A stretch of DNA of 64,000 nucleotides. It comes from Patiriisocius marinistellae (GTDB lineage Bacteria; Bacteroidota; Bacteroidia; Flavobacteriales; Flavobacteriaceae). The stretch covers positions 372,001-436,000 of the forward strand of contig NZ_BKCF01000001.1 of the NCBI RefSeq assembly GCF_009014635.1, in the 5' to 3' direction. The number at the start of each line of letters is the position of its first letter. Positions within the stretch are counted from its first letter, which is position 1. The notes under the pieces were generated by a model, which had not been told where the DNA came from, searched no databases, and saw only the letters and a program-made list of their open reading frames with translations. The translations under genes and the position numbers were made by a program. Of the stretch, positions 1 through 8,958 are shown piece by piece.

Positions 1-882
1 ATTGCGCAGCGAAGTTAATGCCTCAAGACGATTTTCATAACTTGCATACACCACTTGATGTAAACCATATTTATTTTCCCCTATTAGTTTAGCAGTAAAT
101 CCTTTTTCATGAAGTTGCGCAACCTTGGTAGTTGCGTTTTCTTCTACCCTAAAAGCACCAGCTACAATATGGTATTTTCCAGTTTGCTTAGGTACTGCAA
201 CCTCAACCGTAGGTAAAGGATTTGAAATTATAAATGTAGCTTCTTGAATTTGCTTTTGAACAAGTGTTTCTGCTTTTTGCTTTTGTACAAAGTTATGGTC
301 CTGGACACCGCTTTCATACAATTTCATACCGCCTAGACCTGCGACTGCAACAGCAATTAAACCTACAGCAGCATATTTAATATAAGGTGTGTTTCTTTTG
401 CGAGGGGTAAATAATAAAGGTGTTTCGGTAGTTTCAGCTGCTGAAATATTAGTTTCAATAACACGACTAACTTCTGATGAAATAAACGTAGTTAAACCAA
501 AAGAACCCGCATCAAAATTTTTGTTTCCCGAAGGGAAAAATTGAACTACTCGTTCTTTATTAAAAGAAAAGTCACCAATGTTATCTAGCGAAACAGTTTT
601 GCCTTCACTTAAATTTAAAGAAAGTTTTCCTGTAAAATTTCTAATTTTTTGAAGTGCAACCTCATAACTAATTCCCTGAGCACTTGCAACATAGTTTGCT
701 AAAAGACCATCATTAGTTTGTAACTGTCTGTTAAAAGAAATTGATTTTCCCGGAGGATAAAATGTATGTGTCTCAATATCAATTTGAGCAGACGCATAAT
801 GCGTTAAAAATGCCCCAAAACCTGGGATTATCACGCACTCGTAGCGGTATAGTAAATCTTGTATGTAAGTTGATAATTGCAC
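1..882 (-). CDS. SPOR-domain protein with N-terminal HU-like (CCDC81-type) domain, C-terminus cut by window edge
   Basis: The reading frame is open from a GTG at 882 to base 1, giving 294 codons with no stop, so the C-terminus lies outside the window. The N-terminus (LSTYIQDLLYRYECVIIPGFG) matches the CCDC81-like prokaryotic HU domain family, roughly residues 1-130. A single membrane segment follows (around YAAVGLIAVAVAGLGG). The visible end contains a SPOR-type fold (KYHIVAGAFRVEENA..., then LHQVVYASYENRLEAL), which in this family binds denuded peptidoglycan. I infer an inner-membrane protein with a cytoplasmic HU-like head and a periplasmic SPOR tail. GTG was chosen because family members begin at this point and no ATG lies in frame nearby. 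It is divergent from dprA. Confidence 0.85.
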   Translation of the reverse strand, partial: MQLSTYIQDLLYRYECVIIPGFGAFLTHYASAQIDIETHTFYPPGKSISFNRQLQTNDGLLANYVASAQGISYEVALQKIRNFTGKLSLNLSEGKTVSLDNIGDFSFNKERVVQFFPSGNKNFDAGSFGLTTFISSEVSRVIETNISAAETTETPLLFTPRKRNTPYIKYAAVGLIAVAVAGLGGMKLYESGVQDHNFVQKQKAETLVQKQIQEATFIISNPLPTVEVAVPKQTGKYHIVAGAFRVEENATTKVAQLHEKGFTAKLIGENKYGLHQVVYASYENRLEALTSLRN

Positions 883-887
883 TAAAG

Positions 888-895
888 CAAATATA
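888..895 (-). promoter_or_regulatory. Bacteroidota -7 element for the SPOR-domain gene
   Basis: TATATTTG on the minus strand fits TAnnTTTG and ends only 5 nt before the GTG start at 882, so the transcript may be leaderless. The motif is common by chance in AT-rich DNA, so the position is the main support. Confidence 0.5.
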
Positions 896-1005
896 CTTTT
901 TTTTGTTTTTTTATCGAATTCAAAGCACGCAACTTATTAACAACTCAAAAATACGTATCTTGAAAATCTCCCTAATTTATACTTTAAGTCTTCATTTTGA
1001 ATGGC

Positions 1006-1045
1006 TAATATTTCAGAAAAAATTATTTTAATTTCTGAAATATTA
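1006..1045. repeat. 14-bp perfect inverted repeat upstream of dprA
   Basis: Arms 1006-1019 (TAATATTTCAGAAA) and 1032-1045 (TTTCTGAAATATTA) are perfectly complementary, with a 12-nt A/T loop. The repeat lies in the 202-bp divergent region between the SPOR gene and dprA, 39 bp before the dprA start. It could be an operator or an RNA hairpin; there is no T-run typical of a terminator. Confidence 0.6.
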
Positions 1046-1084
1046 AGACTGGAATACTTTTTCAATAGCATAAACATTTAAAAT

Positions 1085-2191
1085 ATGCTTTCTAAAACCG
1101 AACTTTTATACACACTCGCATTACAACGCGTCCCAAATTTGGGTGACACTTCAGCAAAAAAACTATTACACAACATAGGCAGTGCCGAAGGAATTTTCAA
1201 AGAAAAAAAATCCAATTTGCTAAAAATTGATGGCATTGGTGAGTCTAAATTAAAGGACCTCGAAGAAAGTAGGTTATTAGACGAAGCCAAAAGTGAAATT
1301 CAATTTATAGAAGCAAATAATATTGAGTATAGTTATTTTAAAGATAAAGCATATCCTGAAAGATTAAAACATTGTCTTGATGGTCCTATATTATTTTTTC
1401 AAACTGGAAATTTAGATATTCAAAATAGAAAAATGCTTAGCATCGTAGGGACTCGTAAAGTAACAAGTTACGGGCAGGCTTTTTGTGAAAAATTAATTGA
1501 AGAGCTAGCAGCGATTAATCCTGTTATTGTTTCCGGGTTTGCATATGGTGTTGATATTACTGCACATAAAGCTGCTATGGATAATGGGCTGCAAACGATA
1601 GGATGTTTAGCTCATGGCTTAAACCAAATTTACCCTAAAGTTCATAAAAAGTATGTAGCTAAAGTAGAAGAAAACGGTGGATTTATTTCAGAATTTTGGA
1701 GCACAGATTCATTTGATCGAAATAATTTTTTAAAACGTAATCGTATTATAGCAGGTATGAGCGAAGCTACGATTGTCATTGAAAGTGCTGAAAAAGGAGG
1801 AAGCTTAGTCACAGCTGATATTGCAAATAGTTACAGCCGAGAAGTTTTTGCCGTTCCAGGTAGGGCTACAGATAATCAAAGTGTGGGTTGTAATAATCTT
1901 ATTAAAACAAACCAAGCGAGAGTAGTCACCTCTGCAGCAGATGTTATTTATATGCTAGGTTGGAAACTTGATGAAAATGCAAAAAAACCACTTCAAACAT
2001 CACTCTTCATTGAATTTACCGCAGAAGAAAAGCTCATTTATAATTTTCTAAAAGAAAAAGATAAAGAGCTTCTTGATATTATTGCAATTGAATGCCAATT
2101 GCCTACTTATAAAGTTGCAAACTTGCTTTTAGGAATGGAACTAAAAGGAGTTATTAGACCTTTACCAGGTAAATTGTTTCAATTAATTTAA
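1085..2191 (+). CDS. dprA: DNA-processing protein DprA
   Basis: 368 residues, normal for DprA/Smf. In natural transformation DprA binds incoming single-stranded DNA and loads RecA. The N-terminal 70 residues form a helix-hairpin-helix/SAM-like region (LLKIDGIGESKLKDL). The Rossmann-like core spans about 85-295, with VGTRK at 121-125, SGFAYGVD at 150-157, the FLKRNRIIAG block at 215-224 and ESAEKGGSL at 233-241. The last 60 residues look like the winged-helix domain. Its stop overlaps the convergent trpS stop (2188-2191). An inverted repeat lies upstream. Identification is firm; whether this organism is transformable is not shown by the sequence. Confidence 0.96.
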   Translation: MLSKTELLYTLALQRVPNLGDTSAKKLLHNIGSAEGIFKEKKSNLLKIDGIGESKLKDLEESRLLDEAKSEIQFIEANNIEYSYFKDKAYPERLKHCLDGPILFFQTGNLDIQNRKMLSIVGTRKVTSYGQAFCEKLIEELAAINPVIVSGFAYGVDITAHKAAMDNGLQTIGCLAHGLNQIYPKVHKKYVAKVEENGGFISEFWSTDSFDRNNFLKRNRIIAGMSEATIVIESAEKGGSLVTADIANSYSREVFAVPGRATDNQSVGCNNLIKTNQARVVTSAADVIYMLGWKLDENAKKPLQTSLFIEFTAEEKLIYNFLKEKDKELLDIIAIECQLPTYKVANLLLGMELKGVIRPLPGKLFQLI

Positions 2192-3156
2192 TACCCTAAT
2201 TTCAAACGTACGCGCTCTAAAACTCCATTTGCAACGACTTTAGCTTTTTCTGCACCTACTTGTAATGCTTTATCTATTTCGGGTAAATTGTTCATATAGT
2301 AATTGTAGCGTTCACGGGGTTTAGCAAATTTCTCAACAATTAATTCGTATAAAGCTTGTTTAGCATGGCCATAACCATAATTTCCGCCTTCGTAATTTGC
2401 TTTCATCTGCTCTATTTCAGTTTCCGAAGCCAATAAAGAATAAATTGCAAAACAGTTACAAGTATTCCAGTCTTTTGGTTCTTCGAGTGGTGTGCTATCT
2501 GTTTCAATTTTCATTACTTGCTTGCGCAATTTTTTGTCTTCCATAAAAATATTGATGGTATTCTCTCTTGACTTGCTCATTTTATGACCATCAAGTCCTG
2601 GAACAAGTTTAGTATCTGTTTGAACTTGAGCGTCTGGAATTACAAATGTTTCACCCATTTGTGCATGAAAACGAGATGCTACGTCGCGGGTCATTTCAAT
2701 ATGCTGCAATTGGTCTTTTCCTACGGGGATAATGTTTGCGTCATATATTAATATATCTGCAGCCATGAGCATAGGATATGTAAATAAACCTACGTTTACA
2801 TCTTCTAATCGGTCTGCTTTATCCTTAAAGGAATGAGCTAAAGTTAACCGTTGAAATGGGAAGAAGCAGCTTAAGTACCAAGATAATTCTGTCACCTGGG
2901 GTACGTCGCTTTGACGATAAAAAACTGTTTTTTCTACATCAAGACCAAATGCTAGCCATGTTGCGGCGGTACTATACGTATTACTCTTTAATATCTCGGC
3001 ATTTTTAATAAGTGTAAGTGTATGAAGGTTTGCAATAAAAAGAAAGCTATCATTTTTAGGGTTGTTTGCCATCTCTATCGCTGGCAATATAGCTCCTAAA
3101 ATATTTCCTAAATGTGGCGTTCCTGTGCTTTGTATTCCTGTAAGTATTCTTGACAT
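2188..3156 (-). CDS. trpS: tryptophanyl-tRNA synthetase
   Basis: Class I aminoacyl-tRNA synthetase of 322 residues that charges tRNA-Trp. The HIGH-type motif is TPHLGN at 13-18 and the KMSKS loop is HKMSKSREN at 191-199. The Trp-binding region MAADILIYDANIIPVGKDQ at 131-149 is intact. It reads toward dprA and the two stop codons overlap. It is divergent from plsC with a 104-bp gap that carries a -7 element for each gene. The copy of TTTCCGAAGC at 2421-2430 inside it is a near match to the dispersed word described in the findings. Confidence 0.97.
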   Translation of the reverse strand: MSRILTGIQSTGTPHLGNILGAILPAIEMANNPKNDSFLFIANLHTLTLIKNAEILKSNTYSTAATWLAFGLDVEKTVFYRQSDVPQVTELSWYLSCFFPFQRLTLAHSFKDKADRLEDVNVGLFTYPMLMAADILIYDANIIPVGKDQLQHIEMTRDVASRFHAQMGETFVIPDAQVQTDTKLVPGLDGHKMSKSRENTINIFMEDKKLRKQVMKIETDSTPLEEPKDWNTCNCFAIYSLLASETEIEQMKANYEGGNYGYGHAKQALYELIVEKFAKPRERYNYYMNNLPEIDKALQVGAEKAKVVANGVLERVRLKLGY

Positions 3157-3205
3157 GTTGAGGGCGTCTTAACGGATAACTTTTAAATTAAAATCAATCT
3201 TTTAG

Positions 3206-3213
3206 CAAAGTTA
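3206..3213 (-). promoter_or_regulatory. -7 element for trpS
   Basis: TAACTTTG on the minus strand fits TAnnTTTG and lies about 50 bp before the trpS start, which predicts a leader of roughly 40-45 nt. Confidence 0.45.
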
Positions 3214-3246
3214 CTTTTTTTAGGCTATTTACGTCAGGCAAATTGC

Positions 3247-3254
3247 TAATTTTG
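3247..3254 (+). promoter_or_regulatory. -7 element fused to the plsC start
   Basis: TAATTTTG ends 6 nt before the ATG at 3261. This argues for the 3261 start and against the in-frame TTG at 3243, which lies upstream of the motif. The mRNA may be leaderless. Confidence 0.5.
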
Positions 3255-3260
3255 GCGTTT

Positions 3261-4001
3261 ATGAGAATACTGCTGTATCCATTTTTTTTATTATACCGTA
3301 TTTGGTTTTATATCCTTATGGCATTACCTATTCTTGTTATGTTTCCTTTTTTGGTTATCTCTATTTTAAAGCAGGAATGGTACCCATATTTTTTTAAGAT
3401 GGCACGCATTTGGGCCACAGTAATTCTTTTTGGAATGGGATTCTTGCCTAAAATTAAACGTGACGTACACTATAAAAAAGGCCAATCATATATGTTTGTC
3501 TCAAATCATACTTCAATGACAGATATAATGATGATGCTCTACAGTACTAAAAACCCTTTTGTTTTTGTTGGGAAAAAAGAGTTAAGTAAGATTCCGCTAT
3601 TTGGTTTCTTTTACAAGCGCACCTGTATCTTGGTTGATCGCAAAAACCCAAGAAGTCGCAGAGATGTTTTTGAAAGTGCACAACGCAGATTAAATCAAGG
3701 TTTGAGTATTTGTATTTTTCCAGAAGGTGGTGTTCCAGATGACACGAGTATGATTCTTGATGAGTTTAAAGACGGTGCTTTTAGATTAGCCATTGAGCAC
3801 CAAATACCAATTGCACCAATGACATTTCATGATAATAAAGAACGGTTTTCTTATGAGTTTTTTAGTGGTTCGCCTGGTAAGATGCGTGTTAAAGCACACG
3901 CACTAATTCCTACTCAGGGACACAAATTAGAAGATAAAAGAGCAATAAAGAATCAAACCCGTCAAGTTATCTTAGAGGAGTTGAATGCTGCTAGTGTATA
4001 A
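3261..4001 (+). CDS. plsC: 1-acyl-sn-glycerol-3-phosphate acyltransferase (PlsC family)
   Basis: 246 residues from the ATG at 3261. Members acylate lysophosphatidate (or a related lyso-lipid) at the membrane to make phosphatidate. Two hydrophobic N-terminal segments (about 5-36 and 47-62) are followed by the acyltransferase signature NHTSMTD (H83-x4-D88) and the second block FPEGG at 153-157. A longer frame starting at a TTG (3243) exists but overlaps the putative promoter. It is divergent from trpS and is followed directly by a strong hairpin. The exact acceptor is not determined by sequence. Confidence 0.9.
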   Translation: MRILLYPFFLLYRIWFYILMALPILVMFPFLVISILKQEWYPYFFKMARIWATVILFGMGFLPKIKRDVHYKKGQSYMFVSNHTSMTDIMMMLYSTKNPFVFVGKKELSKIPLFGFFYKRTCILVDRKNPRSRRDVFESAQRRLNQGLSICIFPEGGVPDDTSMILDEFKDGAFRLAIEHQIPIAPMTFHDNKERFSYEFFSGSPGKMRVKAHALIPTQGHKLEDKRAIKNQTRQVILEELNAASV

Positions 4002-4002
4002 A

Positions 4003-4033
4003 AAAGCCATCTCATGGCGACGAGATGGCTTTT
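4003..4033. terminator. bidirectional intrinsic terminator between plsC and the barrel gene
   Basis: Arms AAAGCCATCTC (4003-4013) and GAGATGGCTTT (4023-4033, approximately) pair around an 8-9 nt loop. Poly-A precedes the hairpin on the plus strand and T residues follow it, so it can serve both convergent genes. Confidence 0.8.
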
Positions 4034-4083
4034 CAATCATTTTGTTTGGCTTCCCAAACACCAATTAAATATAACCTACTTAC

Positions 4084-5682
4084 TTAAAATTTAAAACTCA
4101 ATCCAGTATAAACACCAATATAATAAGGTTTAAAATTCACAGTGTTATCTGTGTATGGATTAAGTTGATACTTAAACATAGGTTCAACATTAAACTTAAA
4201 CTTACTTGACAATTTGTAATCAAACCCTAACCCAACATTTGTAGAGAAGCTTACATTAGATAAATTGTTGGCCTCGCCCAACGTTTCATTAAAATTTCCT
4301 GCGGTTACGCTTACTTCATTATTTCCTAAAAAAAGTGTACTCATACCACCTATAATATTAACACCCAGCTTTGTGTTAAAAAGTGCATATTTTAACTCTA
4401 GTGGCACTTCGTAATAAGATATATTTTGATTTAAGAAAACCTCACCGCTTGTTGATTTAGGACGTATTTCTCCAAAGGTGCCATCATTTGAAGCTTCAAA
4501 AGTTCCCGCATCTTGCGGGATTAATACACTTTGTGGGTTGTTATAATCAACACTCCTCAAGGCGGCCGAAATAGGACCATTGCCTAGCTCAATACCACTA
4601 GTACTATAGCTTAAATCAACATTACTAACTCCTGTACGAATACTCAACCTATTATTTACCGCATAACTAATACCCACACCATAACTAAAATTAACATCGC
4701 CGCTTTGTGAGTTATCTGCAAATGACGCATCTATTGAGGAACCTTCACTTAATGTATTATAATACACTGGAGCAAAATTAGGCGCTACTTCCCATCTGTT
4801 TTTTGGTGGGTCTTTTTTAACAATCGCATCTTCTACATTAACTTTCTTTTGCTCGTCAATAGCATCAAAAATTGATTTTTTAGTAGCTTCAACATTTTTT
4901 TCCTTTTCTTCTAATGGCATTTCTTGTGCAATAACTTCTTCGGAAATATTAATTTCATTTTCCTTAAGGAATGCAGGATTATCATTTTTTTTAGAGGTGT
5001 CTTTTTCAACCGAAGCATTCTTCATGGCAATCTTTTCATCAATTACAGTTGAATTTTGAATACCTTTTTTATTTATCAAATTATCGCCGTTTTGAATAGC
5101 AAAAGCCTCATCTTTTTTATTATTAATAGTACTTGATACGGCGTTTTCAATTAACTCTTCTTTTACGCCTTGATTTTTAAGTTGATTAGTTTGAGCAGCT
5201 ACACTTTTGTTTATTGAATTTATATTATTTTCAGAATTACTATTTGTTGTTGCTGTTTTTTGTGTCGCAGAATATGCATCATCACCAGAAATTTCAGAAG
5301 AAGGGCTTACTCTTTTTAAAGTTTTAAAATTAGTTTCTTCAACAACTTCTTCTTCTTTATGAATTTCTGTTATTTGTTTGTCAGTGTCTATTAGGGGAGA
5401 ATGATTATTGTCTTCTTTAAGTATTTTTGTCTCTTTTGAATCTTCATTAACAATAGAATTATTATTATTCGTGTTATCCCAAACTGAACTTCCAATAGTA
5501 AACATCAATGCTAAAATTGCAGCAAGACCACCCATTTTCCACCATAATGGAATCACCTTACGGTCTTTTTTCTTCTCCTGCAACTGTGCTTGGATATTCT
5601 CCCAAACATGCGGAGGAGGAGTCGCTTCAAATTGATTAAAGCGCTCTTTAAAAAGTGAGTCTATGTTTTTTTTATTTTCCAT
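4084..5682 (-). CDS. membrane-anchored protein with C-terminal outer-membrane beta-barrel domain, partner of an ECF sigma factor
   Basis: 532 residues in three parts. Residues 1-45 are a short cytoplasmic-looking head with the FEATPPPHVWENI pattern common beside ECF sigma genes in Flavobacteriia. One membrane segment follows at about 46-66 (GGLAAILALMFTIGSSVW). Residues 70-295 form a long Asn/Lys/Glu-rich linker, and about 296-532 is a beta-strand-rich porin-like domain (OMP_b-brl_2 type) ending in ...GLSFKF, with the terminal aromatic typical of outer-membrane barrels. It lies 43 bp downstream of the sigma factor in the same direction, so co-transcription is likely. A role as a trans-envelope anti-sigma factor is inference. 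Function is otherwise unknown. Confidence 0.75.
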   Translation of the reverse strand: MENKKNIDSLFKERFNQFEATPPPHVWENIQAQLQEKKKDRKVIPLWWKMGGLAAILALMFTIGSSVWDNTNNNNSIVNEDSKETKILKEDNNHSPLIDTDKQITEIHKEEEVVEETNFKTLKRVSPSSEISGDDAYSATQKTATTNSNSENNINSINKSVAAQTNQLKNQGVKEELIENAVSSTINNKKDEAFAIQNGDNLINKKGIQNSTVIDEKIAMKNASVEKDTSKKNDNPAFLKENEINISEEVIAQEMPLEEKEKNVEATKKSIFDAIDEQKKVNVEDAIVKKDPPKNRWEVAPNFAPVYYNTLSEGSSIDASFADNSQSGDVNFSYGVGISYAVNNRLSIRTGVSNVDLSYSTSGIELGNGPISAALRSVDYNNPQSVLIPQDAGTFEASNDGTFGEIRPKSTSGEVFLNQNISYYEVPLELKYALFNTKLGVNIIGGMSTLFLGNNEVSVTAGNFNETLGEANNLSNVSFSTNVGLGFDYKLSSKFKFNVEPMFKYQLNPYTDNTVNFKPYYIGVYTGLSFKF

Positions 5683-5725
5683 CTTTCTTACCTACCCTGG
5701 CAAGTATCTTAGGTGTTTTATATAA

Positions 5726-6259
5726 CTATAAATCAGTTTTTCTATAATCAATTACTTTTGTTTTTAAAATTCCTCTGGCTCTTGCTAGATTTGATTTAGA
5801 CGTTCCATCGCTAATTCCTAACAAATTTCCTATTTCTTTATGAGAATAACCATCCATGACATACATGGTAAATACCAATCTATATTGGTCTGGTAGTTCT
5901 TGAATTATTTTTAACAAAAAATCTAGCGGTAAGCCTTCGTCAATAATATCCTCATCTGCTGTATCCTCAATCTGCCCCTCATCTTTAATATCAAACACTT
6001 TTTGTTTTCGATATTTTTGTAAGACTGTGTTAACTGTAATTCGTTTAATCCAGCCCTCAAAAGATCCTTTACCTTTAAATTGACCAATTTTATCAAAAAT
6101 AGTCATAAAGGCATCTTGCAGATTATCTTCTGCTTCAGTACTATTAGGAGAATATCGTAGGCAAATGGGAAAAAGCGCATTACTATAACGTTTGTACAAT
6201 TCTCCTTGGGCCCTAATATCCTTCTTTTTGCAGCCTTGTATGAGTTCATCTAAAGTCAA
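5726..6259 (-). CDS. ECF-type RNA polymerase sigma factor
   Basis: 177 residues, normal for a group IV sigma-70. Region 2 is at about 15-85, with the RYSPNSTEAEDNLQDAF core and a WIKRITVNTVLQKYRK recognition helix. An acidic linker (about 90-110) follows. Region 4 is at about 115-170 (LPDQYRLVFTMYVMDGYSHKEIGNLLGISDGTSKSNLARA, given here in shortened form as its helix-turn-helix). The gene for a single-pass membrane protein with a C-terminal barrel follows within 43 bp. That is the usual position of an ECF sigma regulator. The target regulon is unknown. Confidence 0.93.
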   Translation of the reverse strand: MTLDELIQGCKKKDIRAQGELYKRYSNALFPICLRYSPNSTEAEDNLQDAFMTIFDKIGQFKGKGSFEGWIKRITVNTVLQKYRKQKVFDIKDEGQIEDTADEDIIDEGLPLDFLLKIIQELPDQYRLVFTMYVMDGYSHKEIGNLLGISDGTSKSNLARARGILKTKVIDYRKTDL

Positions 6260-6463
6260 ATGCAGTACCTAGGTTAGTTAGTTTAATAGTAACTCACATA
6301 AAAAAGTAAGTAACAACCGGAATAACTTTGGCTTCTACAATTAGTAGATACCTGATTGTTAAGAGGGTTGCGTATAATCACCAATTTTTATTTAATTGTT
6401 ACTTAAAGAATTAAAGTTAATATATAACTATTGATTTGTTGAGGAGAACTGAATGCGAATATA

Positions 6464-6489
6464 GGAAAGAATATGCTTTTATTCTTTCC
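6464..6489. terminator. 10-bp hairpin downstream of recA
   Basis: GGAAAGAATA (6464-6473) pairs with TATTCTTTCC (6480-6489) around a 6-nt loop. It lies after the main recA terminator and may be a second stop signal or an element of the sigma-gene leader. Confidence 0.45.
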
Positions 6490-6550
6490 TTCAATTTATG
6501 CCTTCAATAGATTTATAATTATCTCATAATAGTATAACAACTATTTGTAA

Positions 6551-6594
6551 AAACCCCCAAATTCCAAAAGTGAATTTTTGGAATTTGGGGGTTT
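6551..6594 (-). terminator. recA intrinsic terminator
   Basis: A 19-bp perfect stem (6551-6569 with 6576-6594, arms built on AAACCCCC and GGGGGTTT) with a 6-nt loop lies 43 bp after the recA stop. On the minus strand it is followed by a short T-run. Confidence 0.9.
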
Positions 6595-6637
6595 AGTTTA
6601 ATTAAATTCTTTCCTAAGAATATATAAAACAAGAGAT

Positions 6638-7654
6638 TTAAGCTTCTGTAAGCGCCTTAATACTATCTTTAATCTTTATTTCAAGTTCTTCCATTAGTTC
6701 TGGATTATCTAACAATAGAGCCTTAACTGCATCTCTACCTTGTCCTAGTTTTGTATCATCATAACTAAACCAAGAGCCAGCTTTTTTCACAATTTCAAAA
6801 TCAACCCCTAGATCAATAATCTCCCCAACTTTTGAAATTCCTTTACCGTACATAATATCAAATTCGGCTTTCTTGAATGGTGGGGCTACTTTATTTTTTA
6901 CAACCTTTACTCGTGTTTTGTTACCTAAAACCTCACTATTGCTATCCTTAATTTGAGTAGAACGACGAATGTCTAATCTTACTGAAGCATAAAACTTAAG
7001 AGCGTTACCACCAGTAGTAGTTTCAGGATTACCAAACATTACTCCAATCTTTTCACGCAATTGGTTAATAAATATAACAGTACAATTTGTTTTACTAATT
7101 GAACCAGTAAGTTTTCTAAGTGCTTGGGACATTAGCCGGGCATGTAATCCCATTTTACTATCCCCCATTTCTCCTTCGATTTCACTTTTTGGTGTCAATG
7201 CCGCAACAGAATCAATAACAATAATATCAATAGCACCAGAGCGTATTAAATTATCCGCAATCTCAAGTGCTTGTTCTCCATTGTCTGGTTGCGAAATTAT
7301 TAAGTTCTCAATATCAACTCCTAAACTTTCAGCGTAATAACGATCAAAAGCGTGCTCTGCATCAATAAATGCTGCTATACCTCCTTTTTTCTGAGCTTCA
7401 GCAATAGCATGAATGGTCAATGTAGTTTTTCCAGAAGACTCTGGTCCATAAATTTCAATAACTCTTCCTCGTGGATAGCCACCTACTCCTAAAGCAACAT
7501 CTAATCCTAGAGAACCTGTAGGGATTGTATCAACTTCAACTACAGTTTTATCACCCATTTTCATGACAGTTCCTTTTCCGTAAGTTTTGTCAAGTTTGTC
7601 AAGAGTTAATTTAAGTGCTTTTAATTTTGCTTCTTTTTCTTTATCGTCAGCCAT
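6638..7654 (-). CDS. recA: recombinase RecA
   Basis: 338 residues. RecA forms ATP-dependent filaments on single-stranded DNA and catalyses strand exchange and the SOS co-protease function. Walker A is GPESSGKTT at 70-78, Walker B is [12 protein letters not shown], and the loop L2 region with [22 protein letters not shown] is intact. The C-terminus is short and acidic. It is transcribed alone, with a 350-bp upstream gap and a strong terminator after it. Together with dprA it supplies part of the machinery used in transformation elsewhere, although both are also general recombination genes. Confidence 0.98.
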   Translation of the reverse strand: MADDKEKEAKLKALKLTLDKLDKTYGKGTVMKMGDKTVVEVDTIPTGSLGLDVALGVGGYPRGRVIEIYGPESSGKTTLTIHAIAEAQKKGGIAAFIDAEHAFDRYYAESLGVDIENLIISQPDNGEQALEIADNLIRSGAIDIIVIDSVAALTPKSEIEGEMGDSKMGLHARLMSQALRKLTGSISKTNCTVIFINQLREKIGVMFGNPETTTGGNALKFYASVRLDIRRSTQIKDSNSEVLGNKTRVKVVKNKVAPPFKKAEFDIMYGKGISKVGEIIDLGVDFEIVKKAGSWFSYDDTKLGQGRDAVKALLLDNPELMEELEIKIKDSIKALTEA

Positions 7655-7911
7655 GAGAGATTTTTTTATTTGATGTTTAAGAATAAGTCAAAAACATACC
7701 TAATTTTTAATCTTGTGGAATTTTTCCATCAAAATAGGATGTAAATATAACGAATATTGGAATATTTCCAAAACTCTTTTGAGTTTCATTATTTTTTAAT
7801 AATCACAAAGTGAGAAAATAATAATTTCTTTAATATAGAAAACTATTTTATAGTGGTATTCTCGAAGAAAAATATTATTATTTATTCTAATTAATATTAT
7901 AAAATAAACGA

Positions 7912-7937
7912 AACCCTAAGTATTTACACTTAGGGTT
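7912..7937 (-). terminator. second hairpin after atpG
   Basis: AACCCTAAGT (7912-7921) pairs with ACTTAGGGTT (7928-7937) around a 6-nt loop. It sits immediately behind the stronger hairpin at 7942-7971. Confidence 0.6.
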
Positions 7938-7941
7938 AAAA

Positions 7942-7971
7942 AAAGCTGAACAATAGATTTTGTTCAGCTTT
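7942..7971 (-). terminator. ATP synthase operon terminator
   Basis: AAAGCTGAACAA (7942-7953) pairs with TTGTTCAGCTTT (7960-7971) around a 6-nt loop. On the minus strand the stem is followed by a run of seven T, 37 bp after the atpG stop. Confidence 0.88.
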
Positions 7972-8007
7972 AATAAATATGTAATTTTTAATATAAGACT
8001 ATTTATC

Positions 8008-8877
8008 TTATCCAGCTAATGCCTCTGCACCACCAACAATTTCTAAAATTTCATTAGTAATTGCAGCTTGACGTGCTTTGTTATATTTTAATTTAAGATC
8101 ATCACGTAGCTCTGTTGCGTTATCAGTTGCCTTGTGCATTGCTGTCATACGCGCTCCGTGTTCACTCGCTACACTGTCTCTAAGCGCTTTAAATAATTGC
8201 GTCTTTAAACTCTTAGGAATCAACCCCTCAACAATTTCTTCTTTTGAAGGCTCAAAAATATAATCAATATTTGATCCACTAGTTTCAACTTCTTCCTTTC
8301 TAGGTAGAATAGGTAAAAATTGTTCTGTTATTATCTCTTGGGTCGCTGCATTTTTAAAGTGATTATATACTATAACAATCTTATCATATGTACCAGCACT
8401 AAATAAATCCATTAACATTTGAGCAATAGCGGATGAAGCATCAAAACTTAGATCATCAAAAATAGCTACGTTATGTTCAATAACATTGCTTGTTTTTCTA
8501 ATTATATCATTCCCTTTTTTCCCAATAGTAAAAAAATCAACCTTCTTTCCAGCGTAGGTTTCATTAGCTAACTTATTAGATGCTTTAATTACATTTGAAT
8601 TAAAAGCACCTGCAAGCCCACGGTTTGAAGTAATTGATACCACTAACACTTTGTCTACCTCACGTTGTTCTGAGAAAGTGCTTCCACTATCATCATCTAA
8701 GGTTGCACTTAAGTTTTGTAGTAACTCGGTTAATTTTTCAGAATAAGGACGCATTGCTGTAATAGCATCTTGTGCCTTTTTCAACTTTGCAGCAGATACC
8801 ATTTTCATGGCACTCGTAATCTGCATTGTCGATCCAACGGATTGGATTCTGTTTCTAATTTCTTTTAAATTCGCCAT
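8008..8877 (-). CDS. atpG: F1 ATP synthase gamma subunit
   Basis: 289 residues. The gamma subunit is the central rotor stalk linking the c-ring to the alpha/beta hexamer. The N-terminal helix begins MANLKEIRNRIQSVGSTMQITSAMKMVSAAKL and the C-terminal helix carries the conserved block SEHGARMTAMHKATDNA near the end. The length is normal for the family. It is the last gene of the atpB-E-F-H-A-G order seen here. atpD and atpC (beta, epsilon) are absent, as is usual in Bacteroidota where they form a separate unit. Two hairpin terminators follow. Confidence 0.97.
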   Translation of the reverse strand: MANLKEIRNRIQSVGSTMQITSAMKMVSAAKLKKAQDAITAMRPYSEKLTELLQNLSATLDDDSGSTFSEQREVDKVLVVSITSNRGLAGAFNSNVIKASNKLANETYAGKKVDFFTIGKKGNDIIRKTSNVIEHNVAIFDDLSFDASSAIAQMLMDLFSAGTYDKIVIVYNHFKNAATQEIITEQFLPILPRKEEVETSGSNIDYIFEPSKEEIVEGLIPKSLKTQLFKALRDSVASEHGARMTAMHKATDNATELRDDLKLKYNKARQAAITNEILEIVGGAEALAG

Positions 8878-8958
8878 TCATTTTAATTAAAGAGTGATTT
8901 TAAATCACATCTGTTATAAAAGTCCTTCGATAATCTCAGGGTGACAATCAATAATAAT

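Larger units (their letters stand above)
6260..6637. other. intergenic region between recA and the sigma operon
   Basis: This 378-bp stretch holds no convincing gene. It contains the recA terminator (6551-6594) and a second 10-bp hairpin (6464-6489). The remainder presumably carries the sigma-factor promoter, which I could not place with confidence. Confidence 0.6.
7655..8007. other. intergenic region between atpG and recA
   Basis: These 353 bp contain no gene I can support. The right part holds two tandem hairpins that end the ATP synthase operon (7912-7937 and 7942-7971). The left part should carry the recA promoter. A near match to the -7 motif (TATTTTG on the minus strand, around 7728-7734) has one base missing in the spacer. 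Confidence 0.6.
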
